A stretch of DNA of 64,000 bases, taken from Laguncularia racemosa. Taxonomy: Eukaryota; Streptophyta; Magnoliopsida; Myrtales; Combretaceae. Shown one piece after another: positions 21,520 through 32,700 of the stretch. The position numbers were made by a program, and so were the translations under genes. Position 1 is the first letter of the stretch. Every line of letters begins with the position of its first letter. Below the pieces are notes generated by a model. The model did not search any database. It was not told the origin of the DNA and worked only from the letters and a program-made list of their open reading frames with translations. The stretch is taken from contig JBBMOL010000046.1 in assembly GCA_037954665.1 (NCBI GenBank), positions 2,092,501 to 2,156,500 of the forward strand, read 5' to 3'.

Positions 21520-22725
21520 AATGGAAACTTCACTAAGGATGAGAAGTTATTGAGTAGAATGACACTTAAGGTAATCTCCCAAAATAGAAAAAAAAAAAAA
21601 TCTTCCTTGGCACAATTGAGCTAATCTAAGTTGAGAGGCGACCACTGCACCTATGACTTCATTTAATATTGATTTCTACTGTTGCTTTGAATTGTGGTGC
21701 ATGCCATGCAAAAGAACACTGTAGTTCTCATTTCAATTCTTTCACATAGTGCTTGCCTAGAATAGCGGCTACTATTGCAACTTCTAATAGCATGAAACCT
21801 AGTAAAGCTTTGCTTATGCTAGGATTATAGGATCTTAGATCTGTATTGACTTCCATTGCATTAGAAGACATCTAACATGATAAATCTACTAAGTCTCTAT
21901 AGAATATGAAGGGGTATAATAGGAGGTGAGACTACAATAATGGACTAGAGCCATCGTTGCACCTAACTCTAGTTAGCCTAACGTTTGCTATAATTAAGGA
22001 GACAAGGACCCACCTTGGGTCTTCTTCTTCTAAGTGCAATTTGCGTAAAGGACAAAAGATACACATCAGAAGATGGTATTTAATTCTAGCTGACTTGACA
22101 ATGATTGTTCATCATGTGTTACTTCATTGTGAAAGATGTTCATCTTTCAAATGCAATGTATGACTACCTCATCCATATCCAACTTTGAGCCAATTCCACA
22201 TTAACTCCTACCTATGTGACAAAGGATGATCTAAAAAAGTACTTGAATTAAATCTACATAATGTCTTATTCACATATATTAAATTTGAAACTCCCGTGCC
22301 CATAAAGGGTGGTGGAGAAGTTTATGCTCTAAAGATATCCAACAAGTGAAAAATATATGATGCCAAAACCCTTCAAGATGCCAAGTTGCACTTAAGGAAA
22401 ATGTTGAAGTTTGCCCATGTAATCTCTCTTGCAAGTGCAAGGTAAGCCTCATTTATTAAAGGTCGCAGTTTATCATCTTCAAATATGGAAGTCATCATTG
22501 GTACTTTGACATGAGATACAATGTTTTAACATATGAATCTATCTTGGATGCTCTCACATTAGATGTGATATAATCAAAGTCTTAGTGTAGTTAACATTGA
22601 CACTTGGCATCCCTTGCTATCAATCTTTATGGAGGAAGTCTAGTGTAGCTAACATCGCTACCACAACTTGTAAGCATATATATATATATATAGTGAATAT
22701 CACCGAGTGGTGCTCTTCAAATGTG
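21520..22725. other. Intergenic or decayed repeat, nothing recognised
   Basis: No supported gene. The 68-residue + frame at 21957-22163 has no motif I recognise. A short TA run sits at 22677-22692. Confidence 0.5.
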
Positions 22726-23266
22726 GGATCGAAGTGTTCTTGGTTGTGACTAGTTAAAGTGACTCCATAGTAAGCTTAGTAGCTATAAACTCCCTTTTTG
22801 TAGAATCGAGGTTGAAGCAACCCCATATGTGATTGATTGAATTGAATATGTCATGGTAGTTGTAGTCTCTCAATAGAAGCATGAGCTTTTGAGCATGTAA
22901 CAAGAACAAAACTCATTCTATGATATTATTCATGAGATTAAAGTGGTCTTGATTGTAATGGATCAAACAAATCCCATAGTAAGCAAGGTAATCTTAATGT
23001 CTTTTTTTTTTATATATAGAATTCGAAGTTGAAGTAACTTCATCCATGAATGGTTAAAGCGATCATGTCATAGTAGCTATTGTCACTCAATAAAAGTATT
23101 TGCTCCTGAGTACACAATGGGTGCAATGCCTATTTTGCAATATTATCCATGAGATCGAAGGAATCACAACTATGATGGGTTGAAGCGATCCTATAGTAGG
23201 CTTGGTAGTCATAACGCCTCTTTCATAGAACTTAAGGTTGGAAGCAACCTCATCCATGACTGTTTG
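22726..23266. repeat. Tandem repeat of about 215 bases, 2.5 copies
   Basis: Units begin near 22726, 22936 and 23153. Shared ordered words include GATCGAAG/GATTAAAG, CCATAGTAAGC, TAGAATTCGAAG/TAGAATCGAGG, GTTGAAGCAACC, ATGTCATRGTAG and ATATTATYCATGAG. The third copy is cut by the copia relic that starts at 23267. Confidence 0.65.
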
Positions 23267-23960
23267 TGTTGGTCCTAGTCAGTAATCAAGAGGAGAGTGA
23301 ATTGAATACTTATATGTTTTTCTTTTTTTAAAAAAAAAAAATCAAACTGCTAGATTAAAAATTTCCTTTGATTACTATTAGTAGAGATTGAATCAAAATT
23401 TAGATTAAATTGGTAGTGGAATTTGCAAATTTGTAACAAATAAAAAAATTGCAAATGAAAATGTAAAGCTTAGGGATCAAGAGAATCAAGTAACACTATA
23501 TAGTGGTTTTACTTTATACATTAGTTCACCCTTGTAACCTTCACTATTGGGATCCTGGTTGACATTACCAATTCGTTCCACTATATTAAAGAATAAAATT
23601 TGGTGAGTGTTACAATAGTCAGCCACTCTACAATCACTCTAATATAGCTTTCAATCACTTCTTTAGTTCTGTGTCACTTAGCTCAACATAGAAGCTAACT
23701 CAGAAACTATAAAGAAAAACTTCGAAATGAAGTTTCAAGCCTTTCAAGAGTTAACAAGTACTAATCCTCTATAATGTTAGCTCAAATACAAATTAGAGTA
23801 AACTTTCCTATGATTAGAATCTAAATTGCACTTGTACGTATTATCTATTATCTTATCTTTTGTTTCGTCTCTCATCTTGCTTCAACCCCTTATCTATAGA
23901 TGTTGTAGCAATGTAAAATCTTTATTTTCTCCTTGATCATGGTTATGACAAATCTTCAAC
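23267..23960 (-). repeat. Truncated 3' LTR of the copia relic
   Basis: About 690 bases collinear with 25294-25990: TGTTRGYCCTAGT start, CTGCTAGATTAAA, TTTCCTTTGATTACTATTAG and TCACTTAGCTCAACA words. Homology stops near 23960, where sequence of a different type begins. Confidence 0.8.
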
Positions 23961-24329
23961 TTAGATTTTCAGGTTTTTTATTTCTTCCTTTAATACTAGA
24001 TTTTCGTTAGAAATAGCTTCCTTATCAACTTGTAGTATTTCATTTTCAATTTTTATATTATTTATTTCTTTTGACAATTTTGCTTTTCTTCTATCAGAAT
24101 TTTATTTTCATTTTCCATATTTACAATTTTAGGTTTAAATTTTGATAGAGCATTTAACATCTCAATATATATATCTTCATATATAGATTGGAATATGAGT
24201 TAGAATTGACCTTAGAGTTTGCCATTAAACAAAGATTAGCTTCTTCTTCTTACCTATTGATTCCCTTGCTTCATTTTCTAACTTCTTAAGATCACCCTAA
24301 TTAGCTATAAGTGACTGCTTCTTCTTCTT

Positions 24330-25262
24330 CTTCTTTTTCTTGTACTTCTCCATCCCTTATGTGAGAACTAGGTACTTATACTTGATATGTCTAAGCTTCT
24401 TGTATTCGTAACATAGTAGACCCTTCTTTTCCTTTTTCTTTTCTTCTCTATTGCTTTTACCTACATTTTTGTTAGATTTCTTGTAATTGATAGGTTTCTC
24501 ACCTTTCTTCCTAAGTAGTCTATTCAATCTTTGAGCTAACATTGTAACTTTCTCATCTTCACTAGTTGTAACAACATTGGTGTCTTCCTTTGTTTCTTTT
24601 GCTTTCAAAGCAATTGTCTTACTTTTGTTTTCATTACTTTTTTATTTGAGTACATCTGTTTCATAGGCTATTAGCTTGCTTCTAAGTCGACTAAGTGTAA
24701 GTGTATTCAAATAACATGCTTCTTCAATTACTATTTTCTTAAGATCCTGAGCTTTTGGAAAAATTCTTAGAACTTTTCGAGCTAGATCTTAATCATTGAC
24801 TCTCTTATTCAAGGTGACAATTATTTGTGATTACTATAAGTCTTCCAAAGGTATCTTTAATTTCTTCTCCGAGTGACATTTTGAAAAGCTCATATTGTTT
24901 CATAAGGGAGTTGATTTTAACATTCTTGATGGTGCCTATCCCTTCATGTGTTTCACAAAATGCATCCCAAAATTCTTTAGCCGTATTGCCCAATGAGATC
25001 ACATAGAATTATGAAGGAGCAATGGTTGTAAGTAATAGATTTTTTGCTTTTGAATTTTCTTCTACCTTCTTTTTCTCATTTAGATTGTTAACATCTCTTG
25101 TGATTATCCTATCTCCTATGATGATAATTTTCCATGTCTCATAGTCTGATGTTTTGGTGAAGGTCTTCATCTCGTATTTCTAATAATAAAAATTGAATCC
25201 ATCAAAATAAGGTGCTTTACTTGATTAAACTGTCAAATTCTTTACCATTAATCTTTAAACTC
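24330..25262 (-). pseudogene. gag: copia gag, broken
   Basis: Two readable pieces: 24805-25002 with GNTAKEFWDAFCETHEG (UBN2-type gag core) and 24357-24608 with the nucleic-acid-binding region ending in CYEYKKLRHIKYKY, a knuckle with Cys positions lost. Upstream, a decayed FDGFNF...TSDYETWKII motif marks the gag N-terminus. Several stops and frameshifts. The gene would package copia RNA; it is inactive. Confidence 0.75.
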
Positions 25263-25293
25263 AATCAATATCAAGATTAGCTTTGATACCGAT

Positions 25294-26592
25294 TGTTAGC
25301 CCTAGTTAGTAATGAAGAGGGGGTTGAATTGATTAATTACATTTTTTTTTTAAAGTTTAAACTGCTAGATTAAAATTTTCCTTTGATTACTATTAGCAGA
25401 TATTGAATCAAGATTTAGATTAAATCGGCAAAGGAATTTGCAATTCTATAAAAAATAAATAAATTGAAAATGAAAATAAAGAGATTAGGGATCAAAAGAA
25501 TCGAGGAGCAATTTATAGTGGTTCTAACTTATGCATTAGTCCATTCTTCAAGCCTCCATTGCTAGAAACTCGGTTGACTTTACCGATTCATTCCACTATG
25601 TTAAAGAATAAAACTTGATAAGTGTTACAACAGTTAACCACTTTATAGTCACTTTGATACAGTTTTCAATTACTTGCTCAGATCTATCTCACTTAGCTCA
25701 ACACACAAGCTAACTCATAGATACTATAGAGAAAAACAAAAACAAAAATGAAGTTTTCAACCTTTAATGATTTAACAAGTATTAATCCTTTACAATATTA
25801 GCTCAAATGCAAAATATAGTAAACTTTCTTGTAATCAGAATTTGAATTGCACTTGTACATATTATCTCTTGTCTTATCTTTTCTTTTACCTCTCGTCTTG
25901 CTTTAACTCCTTATTTATAGATGACGTTGTAACGTTCAAATCTTGATTTTCTTCTTGATCAAAACTATCTTCAATATTTTGTCTTTAATTCCTTTATTCA
26001 AATTCCTTACAACTTCAAATTTGAATAACATTTGTATTAAATATTTTCAATATCTTGTTAATGCTTCAAAATCCTTCTATTTTTTGTTTTCAAGTCAATA
26101 ATTTTCTTTCCATCTATATCTATCTTTCTAACTAGTAAAACTATCTTATGATGTTAAATCCAATTTAGTAAAATGGGTTAAATATATTACATAAATATAT
26201 TCAATCTATGAAAGTGGGTCTTGATTTGTAATTTTACAAATTCTTTTATTTTTCATCTCCCTTGAGGTTGGAATTGCATTGAATTTCTTATCTCTTCCCT
26301 TCTTTAGAATCTTCTTATCTTCTCATTGTATACCGAAAATGAGAATTTTGATCATATATCTCTATCTTTCCTTTCCTTTCCTTTTTAGATTTGAATATAT
26401 ATATGCTTAATTATACCTATTCCAAATAACTCAATTTTGTACACTTTAAAAATATATTAAACAATTCATAACAAAATTTATACATTTCTCTATCCTTTTG
26501 GTTTATAAAAAAATTATAAACGTATTTTTCAACTTTTATTTATATCCTTTTGTTAGCATCAAAAATATTTCTTCATTATTCTATTTTCAACA
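25294..26592 (-). repeat. Complete 5' LTR of the copia relic
   Basis: 1299 bases with TGTT...AACA ends when read on the minus strand. Its inner edge abuts the PBS at 25290. AT-rich, no ORF. Confidence 0.75.
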
Positions 26593-26689
26593 ATTCATAG
26601 TGATAATCTCATGTGAAGAACCATTGCAACTTCACTGTTGTAGAGTCTAGCTTACTACTATGGTCTGTTAATTGCATGAGAAGGGACGA

Positions 26690-28225
26690 TGGTTGTAAAT
26701 GGAGGCTTCGAGCTTGAAAAAAGAAGTTGGAGGGCATGTTCGTGGTGACAAGATTCGAGGGTCCACACTCATGCAATAACCCACTAATTAGTCAGGATCA
26801 CCCACAGTTGGATTGCAACCTTCTCGCCAGCCGATTTGTAAATCTTTTTGGAGAGAATCTTGATATAAAGGAGACTAAGTTGACTTCTGTTGTCGAATAG
26901 GAATTTGGTTATAGGATCAGCAGGAGACGGGTTTGGGAGGGAAAGAAACGAGCCATCGAGTTGATGTATGGGAACCGAGAGAAGTCTTACGACGAACTGC
27001 TAAAACTTCTCAATGCAATAGAAAATTTGAATATAGGAACACGAATAGATTGGGGGTAGAGCAGATCGAGTACCCCTGGTGTGTCCACTTTAAAGTGGGT
27101 ATTCTAAGCCTTTGGGTCATGTATCATAGTGTGGAGATTCCTTAAACCTATTGGTACCATTGATGCCACCTTTCTGTATGGAAAGTACACCCACAAGTTA
27201 CTAGTTTCTTATGGCGTTGATGGCAACAACCATATACTTCTGTTGATATTCGCTCTGGTTGATTAGGAGACAGTTGAGACATAAGGCTGGTTTTTGCTAA
27301 AACTGAAGGAATATGTCATTGGCGACCATGAAGGTCGTGAAACCATTTTCCTCATATCAAATAGACACGTAGGCATCAGATCAGCATTCCAAGAAGAAGC
27401 GAATGGTCACATATGCCAGGTTGCGAGCACAATCTCGCAAGTTAAATTATGTGATGGAGTAGCTGGGCGTTAAACTGGTTTGACGACGTGTCGTTGGATA
27501 TGTAGACGTTAGCTCATGATGGCTGCTATCAATTTAGGTATATGACCTCTAATTTTGTTAAAAGCTATAATTTTGTATTGAAGGGGGCTTAGGGGTTACC
27601 TACAACTGCTTTGGTGAAAAAAAAACATTCTACAACTGCGTTGGGTACTTAGTGTAGAAGCGAACGAAGGCATTGAAGAATATAGCGAAAGGGTAAAATT
27701 TTCACCAAATATGCAGCCAAAATGATCGATCAATGGAGTTCACAAGCTAGCAACAACAGGGTCATCGACTACAGCAGGCACAATAGAGTTTTTAAAGTCC
27801 TTACCGGTAGTCGTCACGTTGCTAGCAAGTTAAGGAGAGGAGGCCGAACACATATTGTTGACTTTGCCTACAACACATGTAGTTGCCAAAAGTGGTAAAT
27901 ATACAAAAATTCATGCTCCCATGCATATGCAATGGCCACTTCACTTAGGCTTGATATGATGCATTCTATACCCAATTAGTATAAATTAACACATCAGGAC
28001 CAAACATATATGATGTACTTCATGCCTATAGGGGACGAGTTGGATTGTGCGCTAATGCAATTCCCGAGACTTCGCCTAAGAGGAGACCTCGTACAGAAGA
28101 GGGGAAAGCCAATGCAGAAAAGATACCACATGGAGATGGACATTAGGGAGCATCTAGATCAATTGGGGGGAGGTAGGCATAATAGAAGAATGTGCCCATG
28201 TCGACGCAATAATGGTAACTAATGA
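26690..28225 (+). pseudogene. Mutator-like (MuDR-type) transposase, broken
   Basis: Three readable blocks in several frames. The N-terminal block (about 26800-27050) contains RFVNLFGENLD and RVWEGKKRAIELMYGN, typical of MULE transposases. The catalytic block holds IDATFLYGKY (first Asp, near 27165) and SYGVDGNNHI. The second catalytic site reads ISNRHVGIRSAF (near 27358), where Asp is expected, so Asp is now Asn. A SWIM zinc finger CSCQKW...CSHAYA follows near 27880-27930, and a degenerate zinc knuckle near 28170. It would cut and rejoin element ends in the nucleus. It faces the plant mobile domain gene tail to tail. A possible intron follows at 28214-28303. Confidence 0.8.
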
Positions 28226-28599
28226 ATACAACTACATATTTTATTATGTTCGACATTCCATTTGTGATGCTAGCATTAGCTTTTTTCTCTTTTGCAACTT
28301 AGGTGAATCCTCAACTACTTCATCCAGTTTGTTTAAAGACATGGAAGAAGGGGGATGCTTTATATTCTATATATATACATGCAATTTTGTCATTCATTGA
28401 GAAGTTGTTTTAAGTGTCAATTTGTTTAGACATTTGTTATATTTTATGAAATATTTGAAGACATAAAATTGTACATGTACACATTATTGGTGCACGGAAT
28501 GTGTACTGATTTATTAAAAATTGTAATAATACATAAATTTCATCATTGCAGTAGACCATATACATATATGCAAATAATTAAAAACCTATCTCCCACCCC
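28226..28599. other. Intergenic gap between convergent MULE genes
   Basis: A possible last transposase exon begins after AACTTAG at 28303. Otherwise AT-rich and without recognised content. Confidence 0.35.
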
Positions 28600-30613
28600 T
28601 AGTGAAATGCCTAATTAGCCGGGTGAAGGCGTTGGATGGCCTTGCATGTGGAAAAGATGGAGATTTAGACTCTTGGGTGACATTCTAGTGGGGAGAACTG
28701 TCAAACACTCACGATTGCATGGGACTCCATTGATGTGGATGATTCAATGATTTACCTTGCTCCATAGGTTGCTTTCCATGGCATTGCCTCCATGGATCCA
28801 GTGGTGTTAGTACAGGACCATTAATAAAATGCTAATGCAGTGTCTCATATTGGTTAAACGTAAGCCCTAAGCAAAGATGCACCACATCGGGATCAACATG
28901 TATTTGTTTGTCCTACCTAGGATTTTCCTCTACCTCATTATAGTTTTAAGGTCAATGTCGTCCCCTCTTTTATTGCCCCACCGAAACTGGTCCAACCTCC
29001 TCCTGGATGTTTTGCTGCCGCTGTTGCGGGTACAATGTTACCACCCCCCCACCCCCCCCCCCCCCCCTCGGTGGTGAAGCATGAATTGAAGACCCTAAGC
29101 AGCTATTCTCACCACCGTGTCTATGTCCGGCAACAGGCAAATCTATCATAAGGTGTCACCTTATAAGTATGAAGAAAATGTAAATTAAGGTTAACATGAT
29201 CATGTAATTATTTGGGCATTAATTAGAGTGTATGTAAATTGTTCTTATCAGAAATTCAAGAACTACCCCCGTATGGCCAATGTTTCTCCTACTTATTGAC
29301 CCATACCATTGCAGGTAGCTATCATACACATCGCAAGGGCCCTCCATAGGAATGGCTCGACCAACCTGCTGTTCCCACATATTCAAATACACTTCATGCA
29401 GGATGGTCCAGTTGACATCAATCCAACCACGTAGGTTGATTTCATGTAGCTCCAACTGCGTGTTTACCGACTGTGGGATATATTGGAACCTGTTAAACTG
29501 CTTGACCACTCGATCTGGGAAATGCTACTCAATAATGTGGAAACAAATGAGTGGCACCCGAACCATCCAAATGTGCATGCTAGCTTTGTAGAAATACGGC
29601 AGTATATTAATCAAATTCGCGCTGTATGACTCCCATTCAACTTAAAAATAGGAAAATTTTATTTACTTTAAATGATAAATATGATTAATTACAAGGAAAG
29701 AAGTATGATTACTGAGGTACCTGTGACATATTCTACCTGTCCAGTGCATCCTGATATGTGTCGACTACGTGGGTGGGGTGAAATTATGTGTCCCTCCGCT
29801 TGTTCCACCATGTCACCAGTAGACATTTGGCTGGTACAGATAGTCCATGTCAACTAATGGGTGCAATGTGGGGAAATTTGTCCTTAGCCCACACTTGTAG
29901 CAATATGGCCATCCCTCCAATCTCATGTGCCGACGGTGAGGATGCGACACATAGTTGGCGATACAACCGCGCTAGACATGCGGCCTCCCAGCTATATGTC
30001 CCAACAATGTTGAAATGTTTCATAGCTCGATGTATTTGCTTTACATCAGTGTCTAGTGGTATTAGCTAGAACATATTGCAGAGCCATACATACTAATGCA
30101 CCCGCCTCGATCGCCGGACCCGGGTTTCGCCCCCAACAGTTCTTCACATATTACTCCCTAATCCAGGTAGCTACTCCCTATAACTACCTGTCCATCAATG
30201 GGGAGTCCTAGCTGGATCTCTACATCTTGTAACGTGATGGTAAACTCTCCCATTAGCATGTAGAATGTATGTGTCTTTAGACGCCATCTCTCCTCTAGTG
30301 CTGTAATCATGTGCCAATCAAGGGGTATGTATGGTAGCCAACTAAGACCTTTGAATCCAGTCAGCTGCATGTATGGCTCCATTTGTGCATTGAATGGGAT
30401 CGTATACTTATCACGATGGAGTGATAACATAAGTCGTCGCACAGCGAAGGTTGCTTGCTCCTATGCTAATAACATGTCAAATGTTTTCTTATTTCTAATA
30501 CAACGTAAATTAATTGATAAGTAAAACGTCTATTACCTCTCTGTCTTAGACTGCCTGTGATCAATGACTGGCTGCTGTGTCAAGACTAAAGGATCAAAAG
30601 GTCTAAGCTCCAT
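28600..30613 (-). pseudogene. Plant mobile domain (MAIN-like) gene, broken
   Basis: Possible start ATG at 30613, a first exon to about 30537 with GAGAG|GTAATA donor, and an acceptor near 30461; the phase is off by one, so a frameshift or other junction is possible. Second block 30158-30460 has WHMITALEERWRLKTHTF and GEFTITLQDVEIQLGLPIDG, the plant mobile domain signature. Third block (about 29850-30060) reads HFNIVGTYSWEAACLARLYRQLC and EIGGMAILLQVW. Fourth block (29219-29509) reads VKQFNRFQYIPQ and YLQWYGSISRRN. Such domains occur in host MAIN/MAIL proteins and inside Mutator and gypsy elements; with the convergent transposase, a transposon-borne copy is likely. 3' end not defined. Confidence 0.75.
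29042..29067 (+). repeat. Poly-C tract
   Basis: C7-A-C16, inside the C-terminal part of the mobile domain pseudogene (poly-Gly or poly-Pro frame on the minus strand). Rare in this AT-rich context. Confidence 0.9.
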
Positions 30614-30624
30614 CTATTATGCAA

Positions 30625-31900
30625 AATTGTACAAACAATTTACATTTGCAATCAATACAAATTTTTTCTCTAATTAATTTTATAACTCAGTTTACAAAAA
30701 CATACAAATAATCCCACCTTGCAACAAAAACAAATTTTTTTCATTAATTAATTTTACAACAATTAGTTAACGACATATTAACAACTAATCGTCCTTAATT
30801 AATAAATAATTACCAACTACTTACTTTTATGACTAATTCTACTAAACCATACAAATATTTTACATTTCTACCCAATATAAAATTTTTCACAAATTAATTT
30901 TATAGCAATTAATTAAATATATATTAACTACTAATTCCCTTTGATTAATGGATAATTAATAACTAATTAATTTTATAACTCAATCTATAAAAGCATACAA
31001 ATAATTCCACCATGCAACAAATACAAAATTTTTCACTAATTAATTTTACAATAATTAATTAACGACATATTAATGACTAATCATATTTAATTAACGGATA
31101 ATTACTAACTAATTACTTTTATGACTAATCCTACTAAACCATACAAATATTTTACATTTCTACCCAATATAAAATTTTTTACTAATTAATTTTATAACTC
31201 AATCTACAAAAACATACAAATAATCCCACCTTGCAACAAATACAAAATATTTCACTAATTACTTTTACAACAATTAATTAACCACATATTAACAAATAAT
31301 CACCTTTAATTAATGGATAATTACCAACTACTTACTCTTATGACTAATTCTGCTAAACCATACAAATATTTTATATTTCCACCTAATATAAAATTTTTCA
31401 CTAATTAATTTCATAGTAATTAATTAATGATATATTAACGACCAATCCCCCTTTGATTAATTAATATGACTAATTAATTTTATAACTCATTCTACAAAAC
31501 CATACAAATATTTTCACTTTACAACAGATACAAAATTTTTCATTAATTAATTTTATAACAATTAATTAACGACATATTAATAACTAATCATCTTTAATTA
31601 ATGGATAATTACCAACTACTTACTCTTATGATTAATTCTACTAAACCATACAAATATTTTACATTTCCACCCAATACAAAATTTTCATTAATTAATTTCT
31701 TAACAATTAATTAATGATATCTTAATGATTAATCACTATTAACTAACAGTTAATTAACAATAACTTAATTTACGGCTATGTTTATATAAATACATTATAA
31801 TAACATATATACATAATTCATTTACTAATATTAATTAATCATATATTAATAATTAATTACTAATTAATAGTTAATTAACAATAACTACTACATCAATAAA
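30625..31900. repeat. AT-rich tandem array, about 145-bp monomers in A-B pairs
   Basis: Recurring ordered words: ACAAATATTTTACATTTC or ACAAATAATCCCACC, ACAAAATTTTTCACTAATTA, AACAATTAATTAACGACATA, ATGGATAATTACCAACTAC, and ATGACTAATTCTACTAAACC. Two monomer types alternate, giving a higher period of about 290 bases. It adjoins the 5' end of the mobile domain gene, so it may be a subterminal array of the Mutator element. Confidence 0.75.
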
Positions 31901-32470
31901 ATTTATGCAGTATACATATTTACATTTTTTTTTTTTGCATTTATCCAAAATAAAATAACAACAATAAAATAATTTTTTTCTTAAAAAAACATACTGAGAT
32001 CTTGATGAGGAAATTTCCACACAAGTATTTCAATAGATTAAAACTTGCATAAAACATAGATTATGAAAACAAAAATTTGCAAAATAAAGTTTATGGAGGA
32101 AATCTAAAGATCGAAATGTGAAATGTGAACATATGAACTGAATTGAGGATTCATATTCATATTTGAAAGTGTTTTTTCCAGTATATTACTATGCAAATTT
32201 ACTATATCACTTTTAAGTTTGCATACATACTTTTACAATAATTTTATAGGTTTGTAGAAACTTTATAAGTTTGCAGTGTTATAAGCTTTATAGGTTTGTA
32301 GTAATAGCTTCGTAGGATTAAGAAAAAAAAAATCGTCCGCACCTTCAACTTAGAATTTTTATATATCCCTAAAGTCGCATACGTGATTCGTGTCTTCGCA
32401 ACCTATTTTAGGAATATGTTTTACGAATACAATATTTATGTAATTTAAAAAAAAAACAATATTTAAGTAT
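31901..32470. other. Non-coding AT-rich stretch
   Basis: Nothing recognised apart from short T and A runs. Confidence 0.5.
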
Positions 32471-32474
32471 ATAA

Positions 32475-32700
32475 CTCTATTGTCGCGCGCCTTGTTATAC
32501 TTTGCTACTACACTCTATTTGCTATTGACTATTGCTATCTACTGTTGTGCTACCATATGTTATTAACTACTATTGCTTGTTGCTAGCTACTTTTGAACGT
32601 TGTTGTTTGACTATTGCTGATACTGTTGCGTGTTGCTATTGTGCTTTGCTATACAATGCTGCTATATGCTATTGCACCCTATTTGCTATTATTCATGAAG
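32475..32700 (+). repeat. Degenerate TTGCTAT/TGCTA repeat
   Basis: TGCTA or TTGCTAT occurs roughly every 10-15 bases for more than 200 bases (TTTGCTACTAC, TATTTGCTATTGAC, GTTGTGCTACC, TGTTGCTATTGTGC and so on). The 60-residue frame here is a by-product of the repeat. Confidence 0.7.

Larger units (their letters stand above)
23267..26592 (-). mobile_element. Gag-only Ty1/copia relic
   Basis: On the minus strand: a complete 5' LTR (25294-26592), a GGTATCAAAGC primer binding site complementary to initiator tRNA-Met (25280-25290), a decayed gag (24330-25262), a short non-coding remainder, and a partial 3' LTR (23267 to about 23960). There is no protease, integrase or RT, so most of the coding region and the first part of the 3' LTR are deleted. 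No matching target duplication was found. Confidence 0.75.

Noticed and set aside
21957..22163. 68-residue frame
   Set aside because: No recognised motif, codon use like non-coding neighbours.
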